DNA from: Variovorax sp. 679
Lineage (GTDB): Bacteria > Pseudomonadota > Gammaproteobacteria > Burkholderiales > Burkholderiaceae_C
Assembly: GCF_003952185.1 (NCBI RefSeq)
Contig: NZ_RXFS01000011.1
Coordinates: 62,001 to 126,000 of the forward strand
Reading direction: 5' to 3'
DNA: 64,000 bases
Shown here: positions 24,859 to 33,538 of the stretch, in pieces
How the letters are laid out: every line of letters starts with the position of its first letter
Numbering within the stretch: the stretch's first letter is position 1
Translations under genes and position numbers: made by a program
The notes under the pieces: model-generated
Told to the model about the DNA's origin: nothing
Seen by the model: the letters and a program-made list of their open reading frames with translations, nothing else
The model's database searches: none

Positions 24859-26271
24859 TCAGCGGAAGAAGATGAAGGTGCAGATGACGAACAGCGGAAC
24901 CAGGATGGCCATCGACCACGCCATGTAGCCGAAGAAGCTCGGCATGCGCACGCCGCGGCTCTCGGCGATGGCCTTGACCATCAGGTTGGGCGCATTGCCG
25001 ATGTAGGTGTTGGCGCCCATGAACACCGCGCCGGCCGAGATGGCGGCCAGGGTGCTGGCATAGGTGGTCATCAGTGCCGCCGGGTCGCCGCCCGCGGTGT
25101 TGAAGAACACCAGGTAGGTGGGCGCGTTGTCGAGGAAGGAGCTCAGCACGCCGGTGGCCCAGAAGTACATCGCCGGATCGGGCTGGCCGTCGGCGCGCGT
25201 CACGGCCGAGACGATGGCGCCGAACGGCCCCTGCGTGCCGGCCTTGAGCATCGCGATCACCGGGATGATGGTCAGGAAGATGCCCGCGAACAGCTTGGCC
25301 ACCTCGGCCATCGGGCCCCATTCGAACTGGTTGTCGGCGTGCACCTTGGGCGCGGTGAGCTTGTACGAGACCACCGCGATGAGCGCCAGCCCCACGTCGC
25401 GCACCAGCCCCGGCAGGCCGACCTCGGTGCCGAACACGTCGAAGACCACGGGCGACTTCCAGAAGCCGCTCAGCAGCACCAGCGCGACCACGCCGCCCAA
25501 GAGCCAGAAATTGGCGGCGCCGTCGAAGCCGATGCCCGGCGTGTCGGGCGTGGGGTCGACCGGCAGCACGCCCTCCTTGCGGTAGTAATGGCGGTCGATG
25601 AAGTAGAACAGCACCAGCAACACCGCCAGGATGAACAGGGTGTCGGGCAGGATGTTCTGCAGGGTCCAGAAGAAGCTGACACCCTTCAGGAAGCCTAGGA
25701 ACAGCGGCGGATCGCCCAGTGGCGTGAGCGAGCCGCCCGCGTTCGAGACGATGAAGATGAAGAACACGATCACGTGCACCTTGTGCACGCGGTTGTCGTT
25801 GGCGCGGATCAGCGGCCGTATCAGCAGCATCGACGCGCCCGTGGTGCCCATGAAGCTCGCAAGCACCGCGCCGATGGCAAGGATCGACGTGTTCAGCCCC
25901 GGCGCACCATGCAGGTTGCCCCGGATGTGGATGCCGCCCGCCACGGTGAAGAGCGCCGTCAGCAGGATGATGAACGGGATGTACTCGGCCACCAGTGCAT
26001 GCACGAGCTGCACGCCGGCGAACTGCACGCCGAAGATCGCCGCAAAGGGCAGCAGGAACGCCAGCGCCCAGGCTGCGGAGATCTTGCCGTAGTGGTGATG
26101 CCAGAACCCGGGCGCGAGCAGCGGAAACAGCGCGATCGACAACAGGATTCCGGCAAAGGGCACGCCCCACAGCGGCGAGAGACTGCCGCCGTCGAACTCG
26201 GCCGCCGAAGCCAGCGCGGGGAGGAGGAGGAGCGGCAGCGCAGCCGCCTGAAGTAGGTTCTTTTTCTGCAT
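24859..26271 (-). CDS. Sodium:proton antiporter (NhaD/ArsB-CitM superfamily)
   Basis: A 470-residue polytopic protein with a cleavable-looking first helix ending ALASAAEF, then about 11 membrane helices. Conserved half-site loops are present: MGTTGASMLLIRPLI, VSNAGGSLTPLGDPPLFLGF in the first half, and DNAPTYLVFF plus GANTYIGNAPNLMVKAIAE in the second. These are typical of NhaD-like Na+/H+ antiporters of the ion-transporter superfamily. The start at 26271 replaces a longer frame that runs into pncB. It lies 35 bases downstream of pncB on the same strand. Confidence 0.87.
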   Translation of the reverse strand: MQKKNLLQAAALPLLLLPALASAAEFDGGSLSPLWGVPFAGILLSIALFPLLAPGFWHHHYGKISAAWALAFLLPFAAIFGVQFAGVQLVHALVAEYIPFIILLTALFTVAGGIHIRGNLHGAPGLNTSILAIGAVLASFMGTTGASMLLIRPLIRANDNRVHKVHVIVFFIFIVSNAGGSLTPLGDPPLFLGFLKGVSFFWTLQNILPDTLFILAVLLVLFYFIDRHYYRKEGVLPVDPTPDTPGIGFDGAANFWLLGGVVALVLLSGFWKSPVVFDVFGTEVGLPGLVRDVGLALIAVVSYKLTAPKVHADNQFEWGPMAEVAKLFAGIFLTIIPVIAMLKAGTQGPFGAIVSAVTRADGQPDPAMYFWATGVLSSFLDNAPTYLVFFNTAGGDPAALMTTYASTLAAISAGAVFMGANTYIGNAPNLMVKAIAESRGVRMPSFFGYMAWSMAILVPLFVICTFIFFR

Positions 26272-26306
26272 GGGGCCGTACCGTACCAGACGGGTCAGTA
26301 CAGCCT

Positions 26307-27527
26307 TCACGCCGGGGGTTGTTCGATCTCGAAGACCTGGCGCAGGTAGGCCAGGTACTTCTCGTCCTCGCACATGTTCTTGGAAGGCGTGTCCGACAGC
26401 TTGGCCACCGGCTGGCCGTTGCACTCGATCATCTTGATGACGATCTGCAGCGGCTCGTAGCCCAGGTCGTTGGTGAGGTTGGTGCCGATGCCGAAGGCCA
26501 GCTGGCAGCGGCCGCGGAACTGCTGGTAGAGCTCGATGGTGCGCGGCACCGTCAGGCCGTCGCTGAAGATCAGCGTCTTGGTGCGCGGGTCGACCCGGTT
26601 GGCGATGTAGTGCGCCAGCATGCGCTCGCCCCACTGGAACGGGTCGCCGCTGTCGTGGCGTGCGCCGTCGAAGAGCTTGCAGAAGTACAGGTCGAAGTCG
26701 CGCAGGAAGGCGCTCATGCCGTACACGTCAGACAGCGCGATGCCGAGGTCGCCGCGGTATTCGCGGGCCCAGCTCTCGAAGCCGAAGATCTGGCTGTCGC
26801 GCAGCCGCGGGCCGAGCGCCTGGCATGCCTGCAGGTACTCGTGGGCCATGGTGCCCAGCGGGATCATGCCGAGCTTCATGGCATACAGCACGTTGCTGGT
26901 GCCCGCGAGCTGCGGCAGCCGCGTGCCGGGCGGCGCCTGCACCGCAGGCGAAGTGACGGCGCCCAGGCGGGCGGCCAGGGTGCGCAGCACCTCCTCGTGC
27001 CAGTCCTTGGAGAAGCGGCGGCGCGTGCCGTAGTCGGCGATCTTCAGGTCGGAAAGGCCGGCATCCTGCAGCTGGGTGATCTTGGTCTCGAGGCGCCGGC
27101 GGCCTTCCTCGATATCGGGCTTCTTCTCCGTGTTGCGGAAGTAGACCTCGTTGACGATGGCCAGCACCGGGATCTCGAACAGGATAGTGTGCAGCCACGG
27201 CCCCTTGATGCGGATCTCGAGCTCGCCCGAGGGCTGGGGAATGATGTTGATGTACTTCTCGTTGAGCCTGAAGAGCCCGAGGAAGTCGACGAAGTCGCTC
27301 TTGATGAAGCGCATGGAGCGCAGGTAAGCCAGCTCGGCGTCCCGGAACTGCAGCGAGCACAGGCCGCGCACTTCCTCGCGGATCTGGCCGGCGAACTGGG
27401 CCAGGTCGACCCCGGGGTTGCGGCACTTGAAGCGGTACTCGACCCGGGCCCCCGGAAAGTGATGCAGGACCACCTGCATCATCGTGAACTTGTAGAGGTC
27501 GGTGTCGAGCAGGCTGTGAATGATCAT
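26307..27527 (-). CDS. pncB: Nicotinate phosphoribosyltransferase
   Basis: A 406-residue enzyme of the NAD salvage pathway that joins nicotinate to phosphoribosyl pyrophosphate with ATP hydrolysis. The N terminus LLDTDLYKFTMMQVV and the block SDVYGMSAFLRDFD are typical. ARHDSGDPFQWGE contains the His that is phosphorylated in the catalytic cycle. IFSDGL and FGIGTNLTND contribute to phosphate binding. Length matches the E. coli type. It is probably cotranscribed with the downstream antiporter. Confidence 0.96.
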   Translation of the reverse strand: MIIHSLLDTDLYKFTMMQVVLHHFPGARVEYRFKCRNPGVDLAQFAGQIREEVRGLCSLQFRDAELAYLRSMRFIKSDFVDFLGLFRLNEKYINIIPQPSGELEIRIKGPWLHTILFEIPVLAIVNEVYFRNTEKKPDIEEGRRRLETKITQLQDAGLSDLKIADYGTRRRFSKDWHEEVLRTLAARLGAVTSPAVQAPPGTRLPQLAGTSNVLYAMKLGMIPLGTMAHEYLQACQALGPRLRDSQIFGFESWAREYRGDLGIALSDVYGMSAFLRDFDLYFCKLFDGARHDSGDPFQWGERMLAHYIANRVDPRTKTLIFSDGLTVPRTIELYQQFRGRCQLAFGIGTNLTNDLGYEPLQIVIKMIECNGQPVAKLSDTPSKNMCEDEKYLAYLRQVFEIEQPPA

Positions 27528-27705
27528 GGTGCTGGGCGCGGTGTCTCAAACTTTCGGCGGCCGTTCGATTATCACGGCGCGCGTCGGCCTCTGCCTACGG
27601 GGGCCGGACAGCACGTCCTACCGGCAGGGCGAATCGCTGCGGAGACAGTGATTTCACGGCGGCGGACACAGCCCCGCCGGATCAACCGCCTCAAAGGAGA
27701 TTCGC

Positions 27706-27939
27706 ATGAACAAGGACACCATCGAAGGCAACTGGAAACAGCTCAAGGGCAAGGTCAAGGAGCAGTGGGGAAAGCTGACGGACGACGACTTCGACGTCAT
27801 CGCCGGCAAGCGCGACCAGCTGCTCGGCCGCATCCAGGAGCGCCACGGCATCAGCCGCGACGAAGCCGAAAAGCAGGTCAAGGACTGGGAATCGCGCGAC
27901 GGCCGCTCGCCGGACGCGCTCTGGTTCGAGCGCTACTGA
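27706..27939 (+). CDS. CsbD family stress protein
   Basis: A 77-residue charged helical protein. The start MNKDTIEGNWKQLKGKVKEQWGKL is the CsbD signature. The middle VIAGKRDQLLGRIQERHG and an acidic C terminus complete the domain. CsbD proteins are abundant, general-stress-induced and of unknown biochemical function. AAAGGAG precedes the ATG. A second small stress-type gene follows after 45 bases. The 178 bases between pncB and this gene hold no other gene. Confidence 0.92.
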   Translation: MNKDTIEGNWKQLKGKVKEQWGKLTDDDFDVIAGKRDQLLGRIQERHGISRDEAEKQVKDWESRDGRSPDALWFERY

Positions 27940-27984
27940 GCCGGGCGCCCCCGGATTCCATCAACTCCCGGAAGGAAAAATCCC

Positions 27985-28392
27985 ATGAAGAAACACCTCC
28001 TCGTGCTGGCCCTCGCCTCCACCTGCTTCGTGGCCACGCAGGCCAGCGCCATGACCAAGGACGAATACAAGGTCGCCAAGGAAAAGATCGAGGCCGACTA
28101 CAAGGTCGCCAAGACCCAGTGCGACACGATGAAGGACAACGCCAAGGACGTCTGCCAGAAGGAAGCCAAGGGCAAGCAGGACGTTGCCAAGGCCGAACTG
28201 GAGCAGCAATACCAGCCCAGCGACAGCCACGCCCGCAACGTGGCCGAGGAAAAGGTGAAGGCCACCTACGAAGTCGCGAAGGAGAAATGCGACGACCAGA
28301 AGGGCGAGGCCAAGGCCGCCTGCGTGAAGCAGGCCAAGGCGGATGAAGCCCAGGGCAAGGCCGATATCAAGGCCATGAAGAAGACCATGTAA
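27985..28392 (+). CDS. Exported Lys-rich protein with two Cys-X10-Cys repeats
   Basis: A 135-residue protein with a Sec signal peptide (KKHLLVLALASTCFVATQASA, cleavage after ASA). The mature part is almost entirely charged helix and contains two copies of the pattern Y-x-VAK-x2-CD-x2-K-x2-AK-x2-C, each with cysteines ten residues apart. Similar proteins are often labelled TolA-like or cell-envelope proteins because of Lys/Ala content, but there is no TolA domain. Each CX10C pair could close a helical hairpin by a disulfide in the periplasm (inference). It is next to CsbD and probably in the same stress operon. Confidence 0.8.
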   Translation: MKKHLLVLALASTCFVATQASAMTKDEYKVAKEKIEADYKVAKTQCDTMKDNAKDVCQKEAKGKQDVAKAELEQQYQPSDSHARNVAEEKVKATYEVAKEKCDDQKGEAKAACVKQAKADEAQGKADIKAMKKTM

Positions 28393-28419
28393 GGTCTTCC
28401 GCGCGGGAGGCCGGCCCGC

Positions 28420-28866
28420 TCAGGCCTTGAGCGAGTCGACCACCTGCTGCAGCGCCTCGGGCAGCGGCACCGGGCGCTGCGTGGCGCGGTCCACGTAGAC
28501 GTGAATGAAGTGGCCCTGCGCCGCGGCGCTATCGGAGCCCTCGGCGAAAAGCGCGATCTCGTAGCGCACGCTCGAGCGACCTGCCTGGGCCACCCGGATG
28601 CCCGCCTCCACCGTCTGCGGGAACGCGATCGGCGCAAAGTAGTTGCACTGCGTCTCCACCACGAAGCCGATGGTCTGGCCCTGGTGGATGTCGAGTGCGC
28701 CGCGCTCGATCAGCAGTGCGTTCACCGCCGTGTCGAACCAGCTGTAATAGACGACGTTGTTGACGTGGCCGTACATGTCGTTGTCGGCCCAGCGCGTCGG
28801 GATGCTGCGGAATGCGCGGTAGCCGCTGCGCGCATGAGGGGTGGGCTTGGTGGTCGGGGCGCTCAT
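28420..28866 (-). CDS. Acyl-CoA thioesterase, 4-hydroxybenzoyl-CoA thioesterase fold
   Basis: A 148-residue hotdog-fold protein. TRWADNDMYGHVNNVVYYSWFD contains the catalytic Asp (WADND) and the conserved HVNN segment of the YbgC/FadM group. The rest follows the strand pattern of the family, including ETQCNYFAPIAFPQTVEAG. It should hydrolyse a medium- or long-chain or aromatic acyl-CoA. It is divergent from the phasin gene, so it may share regulation with polyhydroxyalkanoate metabolism. Confidence 0.88.
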   Translation of the reverse strand: MSAPTTKPTPHARSGYRAFRSIPTRWADNDMYGHVNNVVYYSWFDTAVNALLIERGALDIHQGQTIGFVVETQCNYFAPIAFPQTVEAGIRVAQAGRSSVRYEIALFAEGSDSAAAQGHFIHVYVDRATQRPVPLPEALQQVVDSLKA

Positions 28867-28930
28867 CGCGCGGCATTTTGCCAGTGGCTTCCGCAGCGGA
28901 AAGCAACCTTGGAGACCGCCCCGGCAGCCG

Positions 28931-29004
28931 AATTTAGATGACGGCTTCTAAATTGCTGCAGGGCAGCAAAAACCCCTTGCCCGCAAGACTCAGCTGCCTA
29001 TACT
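28931..29004 (+). promoter_or_regulatory. Phasin promoter with three stacked inverted repeats
   Basis: A -35 box TTGCCC (28977-28982) and a -10 box TATACT (28999-29004) are 16 bases apart. Upstream and overlapping lie three perfect inverted repeats: AATTTAGA-N8-TCTAAATT (28931-28954), TTGCTGC-AGG-GCAGCAA (28953-28969) and CTTGC-CC-GCAAG (28976-28987), the last covering the -35 box. The middle one contains CTGC-N3-GCAG, the kind of site reported for the phasin repressor PhaR. Confidence 0.65.
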
Positions 29005-29087
29005 TGAGGCCATGCTGCACCGCAACATGAACAGCGAGACAGCGCAACGTGAACCGACCACTCAATCATCCCTTCTGGAGATCTCAA

Positions 29088-29639
29088 ATGGCCCTGACCG
29101 CTGACCAAATCCTCGCCGCTCAAAAAGCAAACCTCGAAACCCTGTTCGGCCTGACCACCAAGGCTTTCGAAGGCGTCGAGAAGCTCGTCGAACTGAACGT
29201 GACCGCTTCGAAGGCCGCCCTGGCCGAAGCCCAGAACACCGCCCAGGCTGCCCTGAGCGTCAAGGACGCCCAAGAGCTGCTGACGCTGCAAGCCAGCCTG
29301 TTCCAGCCCCTGGCCGAAAAGACCGCCGCCTACAGCCGTCACCTGTACGACATCGCCCAAGGCACCGGCGCCGAGTTCACCAAGGCCTTCGAAGCCAAGG
29401 CCTCGGAAGCCCAGCAAGCCTTCGTCGGCCTGGTCGACAGCGCTTCCAAGAACGCTCCCGCCGGTTCGGAAACCGCCGTTGCCGTCCTGAAGAGCGCCGT
29501 GGCTGCCGCCAACAACGCTTTCGAATCGGTCCAGAAGGCCGTCAAGCAAGCTTCTGACGTCGCCGAAGCCAACTTCAACGCCGTGTCGACCCAAGCCGTC
29601 GCCGCCGCGAAGACCGCAACCGCTTCGCGCAAGCGCTAA
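29088..29639 (+). CDS. phaP: Phasin (polyhydroxyalkanoate granule protein)
   Basis: A 183-residue Ala-rich, all-helical amphipathic protein without signal peptide. The start MALTADQILAAQKANLETLFGLTTKAFEG-type motif and the regular heptads fit the TIGR01841 phasin family of betaproteobacteria. Phasins coat polyhydroxybutyrate granules and control granule size. The ATG at 29088 has GGAGAT upstream, and the longer frame from 29049 adds a non-conserved piece. A dense regulatory region precedes it and a strong terminator follows. Codon use is highly biased, as expected for an abundant protein. Confidence 0.94.
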   Translation: MALTADQILAAQKANLETLFGLTTKAFEGVEKLVELNVTASKAALAEAQNTAQAALSVKDAQELLTLQASLFQPLAEKTAAYSRHLYDIAQGTGAEFTKAFEAKASEAQQAFVGLVDSASKNAPAGSETAVAVLKSAVAAANNAFESVQKAVKQASDVAEANFNAVSTQAVAAAKTATASRKR

Positions 29640-29689
29640 GCAACCGACCACCACCAGTTGTCTCCTTGGGTCCTCACGGATCCAATTCA

Positions 29690-29720
29690 GGGCCTCATCC
29701 TCGGATGAGGCCTTTTTTTT
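29690..29720 (+). terminator. Rho-independent terminator of phaP
   Basis: A 10-pair perfect stem (GGCCTCATCC with GGATGAGGCC, two-base loop) is followed by eight T, 51 bases after the phasin stop. Confidence 0.95.
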
Positions 29721-29768
29721 CGTCCTTGGGGCGTCTTCGATAATGCCGGTCTCATCCAGGAGACTTCA

Positions 29769-30527
29769 ATGCAGATCGATGGCAAGGTTTTTATCGTGAC
29801 CGGTGGCGCTTCGGGCCTCGGCGAAGGCACGGCGCGCATGCTGGCCGCGAACGGCGGCAAGGTGGTCATTGCCGACATGCAGGCTGAAAAGGGCGAAGCC
29901 GTCGCCAGGGAAATCGGTGGCGTGTTCGTCAAGTGCGACGTGAGCCAGGAAGCCGACGGCCAGGCAGCCGTGGCTGCTGCGCTCAAGCTCGGCAAGCTGG
30001 TCGGCCTCGTCAACTGCGCCGGCATCGCGCCGGCCGAGAAGACGGTGGGCAAGAACGGCCCGCACGCGCTGGCCGTGTTCAGCAAGACCGTCACGGTCAA
30101 CCTGATCGGCAGCTTCAACATGATCCGCCTGGCGGCCGACGCCATGGGCAAGAACGAGCCCGAAGCCACTGGCGAGCGCGGCGTGCTGATTTCCACAGCC
30201 TCCGTCGCCGCCTACGACGGCCAGATCGGGCAGGCCGCCTACAGCGCCTCGAAGGGCGGCGTGGTCGGCATGACGCTGCCCATCGCCCGCGACCTCGCGC
30301 GCAGCGGCATCCGCAACATGACCATCGCCCCCGGCATCTTCGGCACGCCCATGCTGTTCGGCATGCCGCAGGAAGTGCAGGATGCGCTGGCCGCCAGCGT
30401 GCCCTTCCCCTCCCGGCTGGGCACGCCCGAGGACTACGCCAAGCTCGCCAAGCACATCATCGAGAACGACATGCTCAACGGCGAGGTGATTCGCCTGGAC
30501 GGAGCGATCCGGCTGGCTCCCCGCTGA
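29769..30527 (+). CDS. Short-chain dehydrogenase, 3-hydroxyacyl-CoA dehydrogenase type
   Basis: A 252-residue classical SDR. The cofactor motif is VTGGASGLGEG, the acidic residue after strand two (IADMQ) indicates NAD, NCAGIAPA is the structural NNAG-like motif, and the catalytic Ser...YSASK pair is present. The insert AEKTVGKNGPHALAVF and the ending LDGAIRLAPR are typical of the human HSD17B10-like 3-hydroxyacyl-CoA/2-methyl-3-hydroxybutyryl-CoA dehydrogenases. It probably works in branched-chain or fatty acid oxidation. Its 3' end overlaps the convergent YihY gene by 53 bases. Confidence 0.9.
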   Translation: MQIDGKVFIVTGGASGLGEGTARMLAANGGKVVIADMQAEKGEAVAREIGGVFVKCDVSQEADGQAAVAAALKLGKLVGLVNCAGIAPAEKTVGKNGPHALAVFSKTVTVNLIGSFNMIRLAADAMGKNEPEATGERGVLISTASVAAYDGQIGQAAYSASKGGVVGMTLPIARDLARSGIRNMTIAPGIFGTPMLFGMPQEVQDALAASVPFPSRLGTPEDYAKLAKHIIENDMLNGEVIRLDGAIRLAPR

Positions 30528-31425
30528 CGTTTGCAGATTCCGGCAGCTTCGTGCTGCCGGTGCGGTCCAGTCGCTCGTACTGCGCGATCACCTGGGCCCC
30601 GAGCAGCACCAGCGTTGCCGCGATCTCCAGGCTCAGCAGCACCACGATGGCCGTGGTGAGCGAGCCGTAGACCACGTTCACCTGCGACAGCGTCGAGAAG
30701 TACCAGATCAGCACGCGCCGCGTGGCCTCCCACAGCAGCGCGGCGGTGATGCCGCCCAGCAGCGCATGCCGCAGCGACATGCGCCCGGCCGGCATCACGA
30801 GGTAGAGCGAGGTCAGCATGAAGATCTCGCCGCCCAACCCCAGCAGGTACAGCAGCAGCCCCGAAACGCCCGACAGCGACCAGCTGCGCCCCAGCAGGTC
30901 GACGCTTTCCCGCCCCACCAGCTGCAGCGCGCCCGACACCAGCGTGACCAGCAGCAGCCCCACGCACAGGCAGAGGATGTAGATATAGGGCATGGCCACC
31001 GACACCAGGAAGTGGCGCTTGTGGTCGGCCTTGCGGTGATGAAAGATCACCGCCATCGCACTCTCGAGCACGCTGAAAGCCAGCGAACTGAAGAAGATCA
31101 TCGTCACCAGCAGCACCGGCCCCAGCACGTCGCGATGGTCGAGAAAGCTCGACAGCTCGGCCACGATGGCCTTCGACTGCCCCGGCAGCAGCCATTCGAG
31201 GTACCGACCGATGGTGCGCAGCAACTCGGCCTGCTCGATGACGTGCGACAGCGCGATCACGCTCACGATCAGCAGCGGCACGATCGACAGCAGCGCGTAG
31301 TACGCCACCGCGCCCGCGAGCAGCAGGCCCTGGTTGGCGCGGAATTCCTTGAGGGCACTCCAGACGAATCTGAGGGGGTGGCGCAGCAGCGGCGCGATGT
31401 GTTGCAGCGGTTCGGGCGTCGTCAT
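30475..31425 (-). CDS. YihY/virulence factor BrkB family membrane protein
   Basis: A 316-residue inner-membrane protein with six helices of the YihY type (GLLLAGAVAYYALLSIVPLLIVSVIAL, the middle pair, then AALLWEATRRVLIWYFSTLSQVNVVYGSL). The family was once called ribonuclease BN in error; its function is unknown. The C-terminal tail, from about residue 295, is hydrophilic and is the part encoded inside the dehydrogenase overlap. Confidence 0.92.
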   Translation of the reverse strand: MTTPEPLQHIAPLLRHPLRFVWSALKEFRANQGLLLAGAVAYYALLSIVPLLIVSVIALSHVIEQAELLRTIGRYLEWLLPGQSKAIVAELSSFLDHRDVLGPVLLVTMIFFSSLAFSVLESAMAVIFHHRKADHKRHFLVSVAMPYIYILCLCVGLLLVTLVSGALQLVGRESVDLLGRSWSLSGVSGLLLYLLGLGGEIFMLTSLYLVMPAGRMSLRHALLGGITAALLWEATRRVLIWYFSTLSQVNVVYGSLTTAIVVLLSLEIAATLVLLGAQVIAQYERLDRTGSTKLPESANVSGEPAGSLRPGESPRR

Positions 31426-31507
31426 GCGTGGATTCCGGTCGCTTTCAGTATGCCGCCCGACCGCCGGCCTTCGGCCGCTTGCGTATGATTTGCCGCTCTT
31501 CGCCTAC

Positions 31508-33538
31508 ATGACCATCCCCGCTTCTTTCATCCAGGAACTCATCGCGCGCGCCGATGTGGTCGAGATCGTCGGCCGCTATGTGCAGCTCAAGAAGGCCGGC
31601 GCCAATTTCATGGGGCTGTGCCCGTTCCACGGCGAGAAATCGCCCTCTTTCTCCGTCAGCCCGACCAAGCAGTTCTATCACTGCTTCGGCTGCGGAGTGC
31701 ATGGCAACGCCATCGGCTTCCTGATGGAGCACGCGGGCATGGGCTTTGTCGAGGCGGTGCACGATCTTGCCGGCCAATACGGGCTGCAGGTGCCCGAGGA
31801 CGACGCCTCCCCCGCTGAACGCGCCCGCGCCGCCGCCCAGCGCCAGAAACAATCAACGCTGACCGACGTGCTCGAAAAAGCCGGCGACGCCTACCGCAAG
31901 CACCTGCGGCAGGCACCCGGCGCCATCGAGTACCTGAAGGGCCGCGGCGTCTCCGGCGAAGTGGCCAAGCAGTTCGGCATCGGTTATGCGCCGGCCGGTT
32001 GGCGCGCGCTGGCCAGCGTGTTTCCCGACTACGATGATCCGCTGCTCGCGGAGAGCGGCCTCGTGATCGTCAACAACGAGGAAGGCAAGCTCAGCGACGA
32101 GGAAGCCAAGCGCTACGACCGCTTCCGCGACCGGGTGATGTTCCCGATCCGCAACGTGAAGGGCGAATGCATCGGCTTCGGCGGCCGCGTGCTGGGCGAC
32201 GAGAAGCCCAAATACCTGAATTCGCCCGAAACGCCGGTGTTCAGCAAGGGCCGCGAACTCTACGGCCTCTATGAAGCCCGCGCCGCCTTCCGCGACCGCG
32301 GCTACGCGCTCGTCACCGAGGGCTACATGGACGTGGTGGCGCTGGCCCAGCTCGGCTTTCCGAACGCGGTGGCCACGCTGGGCACGGCCTGCACCACGGA
32401 TCATGTGCAGAAGCTCTTCCGCTTCACCGAATCGGTGGTGTTCAGCTTCGACGGCGACGCCGCCGGCCGCCGCGCCGCGCGCAAGGCGCTCGACGGCGCG
32501 CTGCCCTACGCCACCGACGTGCGCAGCATCAAGTTTTTGTTCCTGCCGGCGGAGCACGACCCCGACAGCTTCATCCGCGAGCACGGCGCCGAGGCCTTCG
32601 CCCGCTTCGTGAACGAGGCCACGCCGCTGTCGCGCTTCATGATCGAGGCCGCCCGCGAAGGCTGCGACCTGAGCACCGCCGAGGGCCGTGCGCACATGAC
32701 CAGCAACGTACGCCCACTCTGGAGCGCGATGCCCGATGGCGCGCTCAAGCGGCAGCTGTTGAGCGAGATCGCGACGCTGGTTCAGCTCGACGCGCCGGCG
32801 CTGTCGGAACTCTGGGCGTCAACGCCAGGTCCGCGCAAGGCAGGCGGCCCCCCCGCGCAGCAACGGCGCCACGACGAGCCTCCGAGCTACAGCGGCGGTG
32901 ACGGCGACGACTACTACCCGGACATGCCACCGCCGCAGGACTACGAGCCCGCGCGCTACGAAAGCGATAGCAAGCCCAAATTCCAGCAGCGCAAGTTCGC
33001 GGGCAAGGGCGGCAAACGCTGGGGCGGCAAGTTCGAGGAACCCATCGAGCCCCTGCGCGGCCGGGGCGCACCACCCAGCCGCCCGGACGTGGCAGTGCGG
33101 CTGCTGCTGTCGAACATGGCGCAATGGGAGGCGTTGTCGCACGAACTCCACGTGATGCTCTGCGACCTGCCCGGCCAGCACGGTGCCCTCTTCACCTGGC
33201 TCGACAGCCAGTTGCACGAGCACGGCGTCCAGCCCTGGGCGGCTCTGCGCGAAGGCCTGCGCGGGCTCGAATTCGAGCCCCTGGCCGAGCGGCTGATGTC
33301 CGTCGCCGAAGCCGGCCCCGTCCCCGAGGGCGAGGAGGCGCAGCACCTGGCCGACGCGGCCCGGGAACTCTCCAGCGTGCTCGATTTCATGCTCGACGAC
33401 CGCCTGAAGGCCGAGCAGACCGAAGCCATCGCCGCCGTGGGAAAAGACCCGAAAGCCCTGGAGCGCTACAAGGCACTGGAAGTCCGGCGGCTCGAATTGC
33501 GTGCCCGCCTGCGCGCCTCGGGTTCAGAAACTGCTTGA
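31508..33538 (+). CDS. dnaG: DNA primase
   Basis: A 676-residue primase. The zinc-binding domain is at the N terminus (CPFHGEKSPSF then YHCFGCGVHGNA). The catalytic core runs from about residue 115, with the TOPRIM motif VTEGYMDVVALAQLGF and metal site FSFDGDAAGRRAARKAL. A charged, low-complexity linker rich in Pro, Asp and Tyr (about residues 435-525) precedes the C-terminal helicase-binding domain that contacts DnaB. The start at 31508 matches the conserved MTIPASFIQEL; a longer frame crosses the divergent YihY gene. rpsU, often found just upstream in other proteobacteria, is absent here. Confidence 0.96.
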   Translation: MTIPASFIQELIARADVVEIVGRYVQLKKAGANFMGLCPFHGEKSPSFSVSPTKQFYHCFGCGVHGNAIGFLMEHAGMGFVEAVHDLAGQYGLQVPEDDASPAERARAAAQRQKQSTLTDVLEKAGDAYRKHLRQAPGAIEYLKGRGVSGEVAKQFGIGYAPAGWRALASVFPDYDDPLLAESGLVIVNNEEGKLSDEEAKRYDRFRDRVMFPIRNVKGECIGFGGRVLGDEKPKYLNSPETPVFSKGRELYGLYEARAAFRDRGYALVTEGYMDVVALAQLGFPNAVATLGTACTTDHVQKLFRFTESVVFSFDGDAAGRRAARKALDGALPYATDVRSIKFLFLPAEHDPDSFIREHGAEAFARFVNEATPLSRFMIEAAREGCDLSTAEGRAHMTSNVRPLWSAMPDGALKRQLLSEIATLVQLDAPALSELWASTPGPRKAGGPPAQQRRHDEPPSYSGGDGDDYYPDMPPPQDYEPARYESDSKPKFQQRKFAGKGGKRWGGKFEEPIEPLRGRGAPPSRPDVAVRLLLSNMAQWEALSHELHVMLCDLPGQHGALFTWLDSQLHEHGVQPWAALREGLRGLEFEPLAERLMSVAEAGPVPEGEEAQHLADAARELSSVLDFMLDDRLKAEQTEAIAAVGKDPKALERYKALEVRRLELRARLRASGSETA

